Assembly (NCBI GenBank): GCA_029266615.1
Contig: JAQSWN010000024.1
Coordinates: 21,448 to 85,447, forward strand
Source: Polyangiaceae bacterium
Lineage (GTDB): Bacteria; Myxococcota_A; Polyangia; Polyangiales; Polyangiaceae
Direction of reading: 5' to 3'
Length of the DNA: 64,000 nt
In this document: positions 48,209 through 57,422 of the stretch, in pieces
Layout of the letters: each line of letters opens with the position of its first letter
How positions within the stretch are numbered: position 1 is the first letter of the stretch
Made by a program: the position numbers and the translations under genes
Notes under the pieces: generated by a model
The model's database searches: none
Told to the model about the DNA's origin: nothing
The model's input: only the letters and a program-made list of their open reading frames with translations

Positions 48209-49237
48209 TTATACCTGCCGCCCGGGCCAACGCTCGGGGTGTTTCCAGAACTCGCCCTGCCGCGAGCCGTAGTAACCACGAAGGGCGCGGTCCATCGCGT
48301 CCGAGGTGCGAGCAGCGGTCACGCCGGTGCTGGGACAACGGCCTCGGCCGAGCAGCTCGTCGACGACGGTTTGAATCAACGGGCCGTGGATGGTGCGTGG
48401 GTTGGGCAGCGTGAACGAATCGACGCCGGACGCGGTTTCGAGCTCCAACGGCGAGTCGCCGAACGTGGCGAGCCGCAGGTGGCCGAGCGAACCGTGAATG
48501 CTGATCGAGTCTTCTTTCGTCGGGCTCGTGAAGCTCCAAAACCCCCGACCGCTTGCGCCACACTCGGTCGTGAACTGCACCACGACGCGATCCTCCACGT
48601 CCCCGGGGGCGGCAACGCGCACGGCGTCTCCGATGAAATCTCGAAGAGGCCCGAACAAGAAATCGAGCACATCGAGAGTGTGGCTCGCGAGGTCGAGAAA
48701 CAAACCCGCCCCCGCGTGCTCGGCCTGAACGCGCCACGGCAAGTTGCCGGCGTCGAGCCGCAGCTGCCCGTCGCTCGCGTAGCGCACGTCGATGCTGCGA
48801 ATCTGCCCGAGACTACCGCCATCGACGATCTCCTTCGCTTTGAGGAACCTCGGGAGCGCTCGCCGGTAGTACGCCACGAAGAGCGGCTGACGGGCGAGCT
48901 CGAAGGCTTCCACCATGTCGAGACATTCCTCATGGCTGCGGGCCATGGGCTTCTCCACGTAGGCGGGCTTACCGGCAGCCGCCACTTTGAGGGCTAGCTC
49001 CAAGTGAGACCCCGGCGGGGAAGCGATGTAAACGGCGTCGACGTTCGGGTCCGCGATGAGGCGGTCCGCGTCGTCGTAGAAGGCCGGCACCTGGTGACGC
49101 CGCGCGAAGTCTTCGGCGAGCCGGCCGTCGCGCCGCATCACCGCAACCAGCTCGCTGTCCCGCGAGGTCTGGAACCCAGGGCCGCTCTTGACCTCGCAAA
49201 CGTCGCCACAACCGAGAATTCCCCAGCGAACCGTCAT
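48209..49237 (-). CDS. Gfo/Idh/MocA-family oxidoreductase
   Basis: 342 residues. N-terminal Rossmann fold (GILGCGDV, residues 6-13), then DAVYIASPPGSHLELAL and the conserved EKPMARSHEEC, where the Lys of EKP is catalytic. The C-terminal domain has HTLDVLDFLFG. These enzymes oxidise or reduce sugars and inositols with NAD(P); the substrate cannot be told. Upstream of the SprT-like gene on the same strand. Confidence 0.9.
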   Translation of the reverse strand: MTVRWGILGCGDVCEVKSGPGFQTSRDSELVAVMRRDGRLAEDFARRHQVPAFYDDADRLIADPNVDAVYIASPPGSHLELALKVAAAGKPAYVEKPMARSHEECLDMVEAFELARQPLFVAYYRRALPRFLKAKEIVDGGSLGQIRSIDVRYASDGQLRLDAGNLPWRVQAEHAGAGLFLDLASHTLDVLDFLFGPLRDFIGDAVRVAAPGDVEDRVVVQFTTECGASGRGFWSFTSPTKEDSISIHGSLGHLRLATFGDSPLELETASGVDSFTLPNPRTIHGPLIQTVVDELLGRGRCPSTGVTAARTSDAMDRALRGYYGSRQGEFWKHPERWPGRQV

Positions 49238-49299
49238 CTTCGAAGGCTAAGCGAAGGAACCTCGACGAAACAAGCCATCTGCTTTGGTAGGGTTCCCCC

Positions 49300-51585
49300 A
49301 TGTCCCGACGCGAAGAGGCACTCAAGTACCACTCGAGTGGCCGACCCGGAAAAATCGAGGTCACGTGGACCAAGCCGGTCGCCTCCCAATTGGACCTCTC
49401 CCTGGCGTACACGCCCGGGGTCGCCGAGCCCTGCCGAGAGATCGCCCTGGACCCCGAGCGAGTGGACCTTTACACGGCGCGCCGTAACCTCGTCGCGGTC
49501 GTCACGAACGGCACGGCCGTGCTCGGTCTCGGCAACATTGGTCCCTACGCCGCCAAGCCGGTCATGGAAGGCAAGGCGGTGCTGTTCAAGCGCTTCGCCG
49601 ACATCGACGTGTTCGACCTCGAGCTCGCCGAAACCGATCCGGAGCGCTTCGTCAACATCGTGGCCGCGCTGGAGCCGACCTTCGGCGGCATCAACCTGGA
49701 AGACATCCGCGCCCCCGACTGCTTCGTGATCGAGAAGGCGCTGCGCGAGCGCATGAACATCCCGGTGTTTCATGACGACCAGCACGGAACCGCCATCATC
49801 ACCACCGCCGCCATTCGCAACGCCGCGGAGCTGGTGGGCAAGCCGCTGGAGTCGCTCAAGGTCACGTGCATCGGCGCCGGCGCGGCCGCGATCAGCTGCA
49901 TGCAAATGTGGGTGCGCTTGGGGGTGAAGCGCGAAAACATCACGATGACGGACGTGGGCGGCGTGCTCTACGCGGACCGCGGAGACATCGACGAGTTTCG
50001 CGCCCCGTTCGCGCGGCCCCGTGGTGACGGCCGGCGCACTCTCGCCGACGCGATGGTGGATGCGGACGTGATGATTGGTCTTTCCGCGGGCAATGTCGTC
50101 AGCCCGGCCATGCTCAAAACCATGGCCAAAAAGCCGATCATTTTCGCGCTCGCCAACCCGGATCCAGAGATCCCGTATCAGGTCGCGGTGGAGACTCGGC
50201 CCGACGCGCTGATCGCGACCGGCCGCAGCGACTACCCCAATCAGGTCAACAACGTGCTCGGCTTCCCGTACATGTTCCGCGGCGCGCTGGACGTGCGGGC
50301 CAAGACCATCACGGAGGAGATGAAGCTTGCCGCAGCCGAAGCCATCGCCGCCCTCGCGCGGGAAGACGTGCCGGACGACGTGCTGCGCGCGTACGGCCAA
50401 CAACGGCTGCGCTTCGGCACCGAGTACATCATCCCCAAGCCGTTCGACAGCCGCGTCCTGTACTGGGTGGCGCCCGCGGTGGCGCGCGCGGCGATGGAGT
50501 CGGGCGTCGCGCGTGACTCCATCGACATCGAAGAGTACCGCCAACGATTGTACCGCACGATTTCGCCGGCCCGTCGCGTCCTGTTCCGTATCACGGAGAC
50601 GGCCAAGAGCGACCCGCGCCGTATCGTCTACCCGGAGGCAGAGAGCGACAACATCCTGCGCGCTGCGCACCGTGTGCTGGAAGAAGGCCTCGCCAAGCCC
50701 ATCCTCATCGGCTCGCCCCAGCGCATCCGCGAGCACGCGGAGAAGCTGGGTGTGGACTTGGAAGGCGCCCAAATCGTCAATCCGCGTGACGCGGACGACC
50801 TCGAGCGTTACGTGGACTCTTACTTCAGCAAGCGCCAGCGCCGCGGCGTCACGCGCCACCACGCCTACAAAGAGATCCGTCGTTCGCGCACCGCTTTCGG
50901 CCTGATGATGCTGGACGCCGGCCATGCCGACGGTCTCGTCGCCGGCGTGCGCCAAGACTACCCGGCCACAATCCGCCCTGCGCTGCAGATCATCGGCGTG
51001 CGCGAAGGCGTCAAGCGCGCCGCCGGCATGTACATGGTCGTCACCAAGACCGGGGTGCGCTTTTTGGCCGACACCACCATCAACATCGAGCCGGACTCGG
51101 ACACGCTCGCCGAAATAGCGATCTTGGCCGCGGACACGGTGAGCGACCTCGGCATCGAGCCGCGCGTGGCGATGCTCAGCTTTTCCAACTTCGGCGACGC
51201 CCCGCACCCGGCGTCGCGCAAAGTCGCGGACGCGACCGCCAAGGTGAAGCGCCTCCGGCCGGACCTCATGATCGACGGCGAGATGCAAGCCACCGTCGCC
51301 CTGGACGAAGAAGCGCGCGCGCCCTACCCGTTCTGCACCCTAAAAGGAACGGCCAACGTGCTCATCTTCCCGAACCTGGACGCCGGCAACGCCGCCTACA
51401 AGCTGCTCGCCGCGACCGGCGGCGCCGAGATCATCGGACCTATCGTGCTCGGCATGCGCAAGCAGGTGAACGTGCTGCAACAAGGCGCCAGCGTGGACGC
51501 CATCGTCCACATGACCGCCATCACCGTGGCCCGCGCGATCCGTCGCGAAGCACTGGAAAAGAAGTCGGAAGCGCCGCCGGCGTAG
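49300..51585 (+). CDS. maeB: NADP-dependent malic enzyme with phosphotransacetylase-like domain (MaeB type)
   Basis: 761 residues, like E. coli MaeB (759). The N-terminal malic enzyme (1-425) has [33 protein letters not shown] and GAGAAAI. The C-terminal half (about 435-755) is phosphotransacetylase-like ([32 protein letters not shown]) and is usually regulatory, sensing acetyl-CoA, rather than catalytic. It decarboxylates malate to pyruvate and makes NADPH. Confidence 0.95.
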   Translation: MSRREEALKYHSSGRPGKIEVTWTKPVASQLDLSLAYTPGVAEPCREIALDPERVDLYTARRNLVAVVTNGTAVLGLGNIGPYAAKPVMEGKAVLFKRFADIDVFDLELAETDPERFVNIVAALEPTFGGINLEDIRAPDCFVIEKALRERMNIPVFHDDQHGTAIITTAAIRNAAELVGKPLESLKVTCIGAGAAAISCMQMWVRLGVKRENITMTDVGGVLYADRGDIDEFRAPFARPRGDGRRTLADAMVDADVMIGLSAGNVVSPAMLKTMAKKPIIFALANPDPEIPYQVAVETRPDALIATGRSDYPNQVNNVLGFPYMFRGALDVRAKTITEEMKLAAAEAIAALAREDVPDDVLRAYGQQRLRFGTEYIIPKPFDSRVLYWVAPAVARAAMESGVARDSIDIEEYRQRLYRTISPARRVLFRITETAKSDPRRIVYPEAESDNILRAAHRVLEEGLAKPILIGSPQRIREHAEKLGVDLEGAQIVNPRDADDLERYVDSYFSKRQRRGVTRHHAYKEIRRSRTAFGLMMLDAGHADGLVAGVRQDYPATIRPALQIIGVREGVKRAAGMYMVVTKTGVRFLADTTINIEPDSDTLAEIAILAADTVSDLGIEPRVAMLSFSNFGDAPHPASRKVADATAKVKRLRPDLMIDGEMQATVALDEEARAPYPFCTLKGTANVLIFPNLDAGNAAYKLLAATGGAEIIGPIVLGMRKQVNVLQQGASVDAIVHMTAITVARAIRREALEKKSEAPPA

Positions 51586-51600
51586 GTCCGGCGGTCTCTC
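51574..51600 (+). terminator. Possible terminator at the end of maeB
   Basis: CCGCCGG-N7-CCGGCGG is a perfect 7-bp GC stem that includes the maeB stop codon in its loop and is followed by TCTCTC. The weak T-tract makes this tentative. Confidence 0.4.
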
Positions 51601-51732
51601 GACCGAGCTGACCTCGCAGTCCGGCGCGCCGCCAACAGTGAACGCTCAGCGGCTCCAGTCAAAACTCCGCTTCCACCAACGCCGCGGACAGAGCCATCGA
51701 ACCGGTAGGACGAGATGGTGAGGCAGACCTCG

Positions 51733-52659
51733 TCATGGGGCGCTAGTCGACAGCTCTCGGAAGTACTGGATGGTCTGCGCGATCCCCTGGTCCAAGCTCG
51801 TCGTCGAGCGGAAGTCGTGGTCTTGGAGGAGCGAGTCGACGTCCGCGCGGATGCTGCGGATGTCGTTCGGCCACGGCGGCTGGTCCCGACGCACTAAGCG
51901 TGTTTTTCCCACGCGCTCCACGACGTCGATGAGCTCGTTGATGGAGCGTGAGATCCCGCTTCCTAGGTTGTAGATCGGACGCTTCGAGCCGCTCGCGAGG
52001 GCGAAGAAAGCGCGCGCGACGTCGTCCACGTACACGAAGTCGCGGCTTTGCCCGCCGTCGCCGTAGACGTCGATCTCCCGCGTTGCCGAAACGGCGTGCG
52101 CGAACTTGCAGGTGACGTTCGCGTATGGGTGGTTCGGGCTTTGCCGTGGACCGTAGACGTTGAACATTCGCAGCGACGTGTGGGAAAATCCGTGAATGGG
52201 CGCGTAGAGCGCGAGCAGGTGCTCGCCGGCAAGCTTGCTCAGCGCGTAAACCGTAATGGGAGCGGGCAGGGTTGATTCGCGTTTGGTGGTTTCTCCGGAG
52301 CTGCCGTAAACGGTAGAGCTCGACGCGAAGAGGATGCGGCGCGCGCCGACGCACGCGGCCGTCTGGATGACGCGGGTGGTGCCGGCAACGTTAATTTCTA
52401 GATATTTCTCCGGGTGCCGCAGGCTGTCCTGACTGCTGATCAGCGCCGCAAAGTGGTAGATGATCTCGACGCCCGACAACTCTTTCTCGAGCTGCGGCAG
52501 TTCCAATACGTCGGCGACGATGAGCCGGGCACGACCGGCGCGTGACAGGTTCTCGCGTGCACCGGAGGTCAGATTATCGACGACGACGACGTCGTGACCC
52601 GCCTCCAGCAACTTCTCGACCACGTGAGAGCCAATGAAGCCTGCGCCGCCGGTCACCAA
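51733..52659 (-). CDS. NAD-dependent epimerase/dehydratase (UDP-glucose 4-epimerase-like)
   Basis: 308 residues of the extended SDR family: VTGGAGFIGSH at the N-terminus, FAALISSQDS, SSSTVYG, catalytic YALSK (YxxxK), RMFNVYGPRQ and SRDFVYVDDVARA. It acts on nucleotide sugars. The start is odd: TTG 52659 (or GTG 52656) comes right at VTGG, and a stop lies two codons upstream, so the usual first two or three residues (for example MRIL) are missing. A small frameshift at the 5' end is possible. Confidence 0.88.
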   Translation of the reverse strand: MVTGGAGFIGSHVVEKLLEAGHDVVVVDNLTSGARENLSRAGRARLIVADVLELPQLEKELSGVEIIYHFAALISSQDSLRHPEKYLEINVAGTTRVIQTAACVGARRILFASSSTVYGSSGETTKRESTLPAPITVYALSKLAGEHLLALYAPIHGFSHTSLRMFNVYGPRQSPNHPYANVTCKFAHAVSATREIDVYGDGGQSRDFVYVDDVARAFFALASGSKRPIYNLGSGISRSINELIDVVERVGKTRLVRRDQPPWPNDIRSIRADVDSLLQDHDFRSTTSLDQGIAQTIQYFRELSTSAP

Positions 52660-52925
52660 GACTCAGTGCCAACCCTCGGTGAAGCGCGGCGCGTCGAAGA
52701 GGCCGCGGGCAGACCTCGACGAGCGGCGCGACACGGACGAGCTTCGTCATTGGGGCGTCGCTTCGTCGTCCTCCATCACGACAGCGGCTCTCGCCGTCTT
52801 TCTTCGTCGCCGCGCTTCGTTTCAAGCCGCAGCTCCGTCCGTGACGCCAAACGAACGAAGATGCGCAGCGCGCCGAGGCGCGGCGCATTTAGCACCGCAC
52901 GACGACGCGCAGCGGGGAGGTAGCT

Positions 52926-54797
52926 TCAGAACGTCGGCAGCGCGCTGAGGTCGACGGAGTCGATCGGTTGGCTGATGAGCTGTCCGGGGCAGTCGGCGAG
53001 GAAGCTGGCTTGAGCGCTGACGGGGGGAGCGCCGAAACCGCCGGCGCGCGCGACATTCAAGATGCTGCGCTGGGCTTGGAATGGGACGCAGGTCGGGTGG
53101 ACGTGCACCTGGAAGCGGACCGTCACTTCGCTGTTCGGCGCCAGCTCTCCGTCCCAGAGTACGACGATTTCTGGAGCGCCCGTCGGCCCTGGAGTCACCG
53201 CGAGGTTTGCTTCTAGGGGGAACGCCCCGCCCGGGCTCCTCACGGTAATGCCGCTCGGAAGAAACGGAGATGGATGTAGGGGTGACGGCAGTTGGTCGCG
53301 AATGTAGGCCGGCGCGGGGCCGGAGCCCCCTTCGTTCTTCAGGCGAATCTCGTAGGTAACCACGCCGCCTTGCGGGACCACCCCCTCGGCGTCCACCACG
53401 CGTTTCTCGAGCACCAAATTGCCGAGTTGTCCTGGCGGAGGTGGGATTTGCAGGACGTCTTCTGTCTCCCCGAGCGCGAAACTCTTGGCGGCGCTGAGTG
53501 GATGCGGCCCTCGCCCGTCCGGGAGCCCGACTGGCGGCGTCACGGCGGGAGCTTCGCTCAGCGTGAAGCGCATCCAGTGAGGGAGGCCCTCGGTGAGGTT
53601 CAGCACCCGCTCGGTTGGAACGTCCAAATCCGCGAAGGAGCCAGGCGCGATTTGCGTGAGGTCGACGGGGTGGTTGCGGACGATCCATTCCGAGCTGGCC
53701 TGGACGGGACCTCCGCTGGGCGGCGTGCAAGGCGCCGCGTCGCCGAAGTCCCCATCGCGCAAGCCGTCGAACCAGGTATTGAGGTACATCTGTTTTTTGG
53801 TTGCGCCGAGCGGGCGCGACACACGCACCTTGAGGGTTTGCTTGAGGCAGTTGTAAAAGCGGAAGTTGCGGTTACGCCAGCCGTCGTCTCCCCGATCCTG
53901 ATCGGCGACGTTGCCGATGAGACCCGCCGCGTTCCTCAGGATGTTGTTGGGTCCATCCGCGTCGGGGCCGGCATCGGCCTCCTGTTCCCGTGAGATGAAG
54001 TTACCGAGGAACGCTTGCAAGGTGATGTTGTCGTGGCGCGGTCCCGCGGCTTGACCCGCGGGCACCTGGTAAACCGTCGGGAAGTTGCCGGGTACGCCCG
54101 GGTACGCGCTGTTCAACACTCCGTGGTGGTTGGTGCTGTCCGGCGCGTCGCCGCTGTCGGGAAAGGGTCCTTTCGGAGTAACGGGGAGAGAATATTTGAT
54201 GACCAGGCGCGGCGGCAGCTGCTGCACGGCTTCCCTGGACCAGAACTGCTTCCCGCCCGGCGTGAGTGAGCGCAAACCGAACCCGTAGTTCTCTGCCCGC
54301 CCAGCGTGCCAGTTGCGCGCCATCTCGGTCACGTCCCAGCTGATGTCAGCTGCCGCGTCCCCCACTTCCGCGCTGGGGCCAGTCCATGCGATCGTCGGTT
54401 GGTTGTTCCAAGTGAGCGTGGTTTCGTCCCACGCGCCTTCGACCTGGCCAACATCGACGGTGTTGACTCCGGCGTAGTGACCATTGAAATAGAGCCTGAG
54501 CTCGGCCGACTCGATAATAGCGTCGACCGGGAGCGTCGTCAGATCGAACGCGACGAAGCTTTGATGTCCCTGCGTGTTCGTCCACAGAATGGGGCCATCG
54601 AAGTTCCCGTCTTCGCTGGGCGCTTGCGTGCGAGCATCTTGAGTAGCCAAGAGGTCGACGGTGCCGGTTTGCCGCGCCGTCGTGAGCTCGTGCGTCTGCG
54701 TCTCCAGCGGCTGCTCGGAGTCGACCGGACCACACGCGAGAGAGCCGAGGACGAGCGCGCTCACGGAGGAGAGCTGGCGAATCAATCGAGTAGACAT
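52926..54797 (-). CDS. Secreted DNRLRE-domain protein
   Basis: 623 residues from ATG 54797 (AGGG eight bases upstream). A signal peptide ends in LGSLAC (possible lipid Cys). A DNRLRE-type beta-sandwich (about 45-200) follows, with FVAFDLTTLP, IIESAELRLYFN, WDETTLTWNNQP and PRLVIKY. The middle section (about 205-430), reading SGDAPDSTNHHGV, is typical of secreted proteins with GEVAR-like modules. A C-terminal DUF11-like domain (about 470-600) has NLVLEKRVVDAEG. Probably a cell-surface or matrix adhesin; no catalytic motif is seen. Confidence 0.8.
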   Translation of the reverse strand: MSTRLIRQLSSVSALVLGSLACGPVDSEQPLETQTHELTTARQTGTVDLLATQDARTQAPSEDGNFDGPILWTNTQGHQSFVAFDLTTLPVDAIIESAELRLYFNGHYAGVNTVDVGQVEGAWDETTLTWNNQPTIAWTGPSAEVGDAAADISWDVTEMARNWHAGRAENYGFGLRSLTPGGKQFWSREAVQQLPPRLVIKYSLPVTPKGPFPDSGDAPDSTNHHGVLNSAYPGVPGNFPTVYQVPAGQAAGPRHDNITLQAFLGNFISREQEADAGPDADGPNNILRNAAGLIGNVADQDRGDDGWRNRNFRFYNCLKQTLKVRVSRPLGATKKQMYLNTWFDGLRDGDFGDAAPCTPPSGGPVQASSEWIVRNHPVDLTQIAPGSFADLDVPTERVLNLTEGLPHWMRFTLSEAPAVTPPVGLPDGRGPHPLSAAKSFALGETEDVLQIPPPPGQLGNLVLEKRVVDAEGVVPQGGVVTYEIRLKNEGGSGPAPAYIRDQLPSPLHPSPFLPSGITVRSPGGAFPLEANLAVTPGPTGAPEIVVLWDGELAPNSEVTVRFQVHVHPTCVPFQAQRSILNVARAGGFGAPPVSAQASFLADCPGQLISQPIDSVDLSALPTF

Positions 54798-55508
54798 GAT
54801 GATGATCCCTTGTTGCTTTGAGGTGGGGCACCGGCGTGCCGAGCCGAAACTCTTCAAGGCGCATGCCACGCGCCTTCCGCGCCCTCGGCTGCGCGACTTC
54901 GCGCCAGATTGGCCAATTTGCGCGCAAGTTGAGCGCGAGCGGTGGCCGACGCAGAGCCTCTGTCTCATGGGACGCCAGGCCAGCTCCCATGGGGCTCCGG
55001 TCGGGACCTCGATCGCGGCCCGCAGTAGTCGCGCTCAGCGACGCCGGAGAAGCGGCCACTGGAAGGAACGCGGCGCCGTCGAGAAGCTAGGCCGCTCCCA
55101 AGTCAGACAACGCCGGCGGTGCGGCGCCGCGTGTTGTCGGATGAGTCCGACGCTATCGACCAATTTGGGGAAGCGACGGAAAGCTGGCCGCAGCACGCGA
55201 CGTCTACTGCCGCTACCGCGGCCACCACCCGGGTTCGAGCTCGAGTCTGAGCCGCTCGCGAGCCGAGAGGACGAAGCACGCGCGAATCCAACGAGTCGCC
55301 ATCATACCTACCTTCAGATGCATCTAGATGGCGGACGTGAGCAAGGTCGTGGCGCTTGCAAAATACGCTCATGAGACGCCACCCGAGTCTGCCTCAGCCT
55401 GACTGTTGCTTGTGCCTTGCGCTCGAGTCACCGAGTCGCGCCTAATAGGCGTGGTACAGTACCTTTTCGGCCAGGGCGCGCGCGACCGTTGGCCCCAAGG
55501 AGTTCCCG
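54798..55508. other. 711-nt intergenic stretch with two dyads near its right end
   Basis: No open frame here has a believable start, ribosome binding site or family. Near the right end lie two perfect dyads side by side: CGCCT-AAT-AGGCG (55439-55451) and GGTAC-A-GTACC (55453-55463), 46 nt before the next start. They may be operators for the 55509 lipoprotein gene. The rest must hold its promoter and that of the divergent DNRLRE gene. Confidence 0.45.
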
Positions 55509-56462
55509 TTGCAACGACAGTTGAGCAAGGCCGCCCGTGTTTCGATCGCGAGCTTCGTTTTGGGAATGGCCGCTTGTGCGTCGGAGGTCCTGCCTGACGT
55601 CGGCGGTTCGATTCCGGGCGGTGGCGGCTCCGGTGGAGCAAGCTCGGGCGGCACGAGCGGCGGCGCCGCTGCCGGCAAAGGGGGAATGGTTGGTGCAGCC
55701 GGGACCACGAACAATCAGGCAGGCCTCGGTGGCAACAGTGCTGGCGCCGGCAATGGTGGGGCGGGCGCCGTGCCGCCGATCGGTGGACAGGGAGGCGATG
55801 GGGTAACCGGTGGCGCGGCGGGAGGTGGCGGCACGAGCGGAGCCGGCGGCGCGGCAGGCGCGGGTGGATTGGGCGGGGTCGGAGGCGGTACGGGCGGGGC
55901 GGGAGGAAAGGCCGGAGCCGGCGGTGCGGCCGGAACGGGAGGAGCCGCGGGGGCGGGCGGCGGCGGCGGCGGCGGAGCAGGCCCAGTGAACCTGGTCGAC
56001 AACGCTGGCTTCGAGACCAACACCAGCGGCTGGTCCGTCTTCGGTGGGGGCGCGACGATTTCGACCGCCACGGCCCAGTCGCATTCAGGGACCCGCAGCT
56101 TGATGATCGCGGGGCGGACGCAAGCCTACCAAGGCCCGCAGTACAGCGTTCTGGGCGTCGTCGCGCCCGGAACGAGCTACACGCTCAGCGTTTGGGGCCG
56201 GCTCTCCGGAACCACGCCGACCGGTTCACTGACCGTCACCGGGTACTACGCGTGCAGCGGTGGCACGAGCAATGCCGACAATTACTTCCGCTGGGTGGAG
56301 CCCACGGAGGCTTCGGCTTCGAGCTGGACCCACCTCATGGCCGCACGCGTTTTTCCGACGTGTGCCGGGGCCGGCACCATGACCGCGGCGTCGTTCTACG
56401 TGGAGTCTCCCTCCGCGACGTTGTCCTACTACATCGACGACGTCGTGCTCACGACACCCTGA
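55509..56462 (+). CDS. Gly-rich lipoprotein with a carbohydrate-binding-like domain
   Basis: 317 residues from TTG 55509, preceded by AAGGAG at six bases, so the start is firm. The signal peptide ends in GMAAC. A linker of about 125 residues, almost only Gly, Ala, Ser and Thr, holds the C-terminal domain away from the membrane. That domain (about 158-317) opens with NLVDNAGFETNTSGWSVFGG and ends in SYYIDDVVL, the pattern of CBM4/9/22-like carbohydrate-binding modules. Likely binds polysaccharide at the cell surface. Confidence 0.8.
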   Translation: MQRQLSKAARVSIASFVLGMAACASEVLPDVGGSIPGGGGSGGASSGGTSGGAAAGKGGMVGAAGTTNNQAGLGGNSAGAGNGGAGAVPPIGGQGGDGVTGGAAGGGGTSGAGGAAGAGGLGGVGGGTGGAGGKAGAGGAAGTGGAAGAGGGGGGGAGPVNLVDNAGFETNTSGWSVFGGGATISTATAQSHSGTRSLMIAGRTQAYQGPQYSVLGVVAPGTSYTLSVWGRLSGTTPTGSLTVTGYYACSGGTSNADNYFRWVEPTEASASSWTHLMAARVFPTCAGAGTMTAASFYVESPSATLSYYIDDVVLTTP

Positions 56463-56510
56463 CGCGGCGCGCTCAACGCCCCAGTTAGCGTTCGATCTGC
56501 GGCATGACCG

Positions 56511-57422
56511 CTACTCGCCCGGCGCGCTGCTCGCTTTTGAGCCGAAGTACACGTTGTCGAGGTAGCCGATGTCGTACTGGTTGCTGAATTCGCCGCGGAT
56601 GCGGACGCGGGTCAGGTTAGCGAGCACGGCTTTGAACTGCGCGGCAGTGACGGCGGCGCCGGTGACGGTGGTCATCTTCCAGCCCGTCTCGCTCAGCGGG
56701 ACGACGTAGCTTTGCCAGGCGGTGGTGGGGTTGGGAGTGCAGTCGTAGGCCAGCGTGGTTTGGTTGCTGGTGAGCTCGACGTCGGCGTACGCGAAGAATT
56801 CGCCCTCTGTTACGGCCGCTTTCAAATCGAAGCGTAGCTCTCCACCGTAGTAGGCCGAAGCGTCACCTAGGTACTTGCTTGGCGCGGTGAAGAACATCGT
56901 GCCGCTCGTGGCTTCCACGGCGCTGATGCTCCCGTTCGGCTTACCCCCGGTCGAGGAATACGTCACCGTCTTCGTCGTGTCGTCACCCGTGACGGACCAG
57001 CCCTCGGCGGAGACCACGAAGTCGTCGAACGCCTTGATTGCCGTAGCCGAAGCTCCGGCGCTGCCGGCGCTGCCTCCTTGAGCCGAGCCGCCACTGCCGC
57101 CCGTCATGTTAGAGGTGCCGCCGGCAGGGGCGCCACCGCTGTCCGCGCCGCTCTCGCCTTGATTGCCTTGGCCAGCCTGGCCGCCTTCGCCCGCGCGGCC
57201 GCCGTCTCCGGCTTCCCCCGCTTCATTGACGTGGCCGGCCGCGCCGTTATCGCGCCCGCCGCCGTTGGCGCCCGCGCTGGGCTCCCCGCCGCGGCCCGCA
57301 GAGCCCTCCTCCGCGTTGAAGTCCGCGCCACCGCAAGACGAGAGCGAAAGCGCGCCAACCACGCTTGGTACGGCCGCAAGCAACCCGACGTCGACCCACC
57401 TAAGGCGAAATCCCGGCTTCAC
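56511..57422 (-). CDS. Gly-rich lipoprotein with a laminin-B-like domain
   Basis: 303 residues. Signal peptide with LSLSSCGG (lipid Cys about 30), Gly/Ala/Glu-rich linker (about 35-125), then a laminin B/IV-A-like beta-sandwich: FVVSAEGWSVTGD, FFTAPSKYLGDASAYYGGELRFDL, LTRVRIRGEFSNQYDIGYLDNVYF. Laminin-B-like domains in bacterial surface proteins are probably adhesive. It overlaps the 3' end of the OmpA-family frame by 23 nt on the same strand. Confidence 0.75.
   Translation of the reverse strand: MKPGFRLRWVDVGLLAAVPSVVGALSLSSCGGADFNAEEGSAGRGGEPSAGANGGGRDNGAAGHVNEAGEAGDGGRAGEGGQAGQGNQGESGADSGGAPAGGTSNMTGGSGGSAQGGSAGSAGASATAIKAFDDFVVSAEGWSVTGDDTTKTVTYSSTGGKPNGSISAVEATSGTMFFTAPSKYLGDASAYYGGELRFDLKAAVTEGEFFAYADVELTSNQTTLAYDCTPNPTTAWQSYVVPLSETGWKMTTVTGAAVTAAQFKAVLANLTRVRIRGEFSNQYDIGYLDNVYFGSKASSAPGE

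Noticed and set aside
48208..48213. Perfect TATAAT before the SprT-like gene
   Set aside because: No -35 at 16-18 nt and it overlaps the stop codon of the upstream gene; chance is likely.
52655..52672. Sigma-54-like TGGCAC before the epimerase
   Set aside because: The -12 element is off register (CTTGG instead of TTGCA).
52660..52925. Possible short gene before the epimerase
   Set aside because: The only frames are Arg-rich and overlap the epimerase 5' end in the wrong frame; at most a broken 5' end of the epimerase.
55103..55372. 89-codon minus-strand frame in the 711-nt gap
   Set aside because: No ribosome binding site, signal peptide or family; amino-acid use resembles random high-GC DNA.
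55604..55625. GGTTCGATTCC, like a tRNA T-loop
   Set aside because: It lies inside the 55509 lipoprotein gene, and no acceptor, D or anticodon arms can be folded around it.
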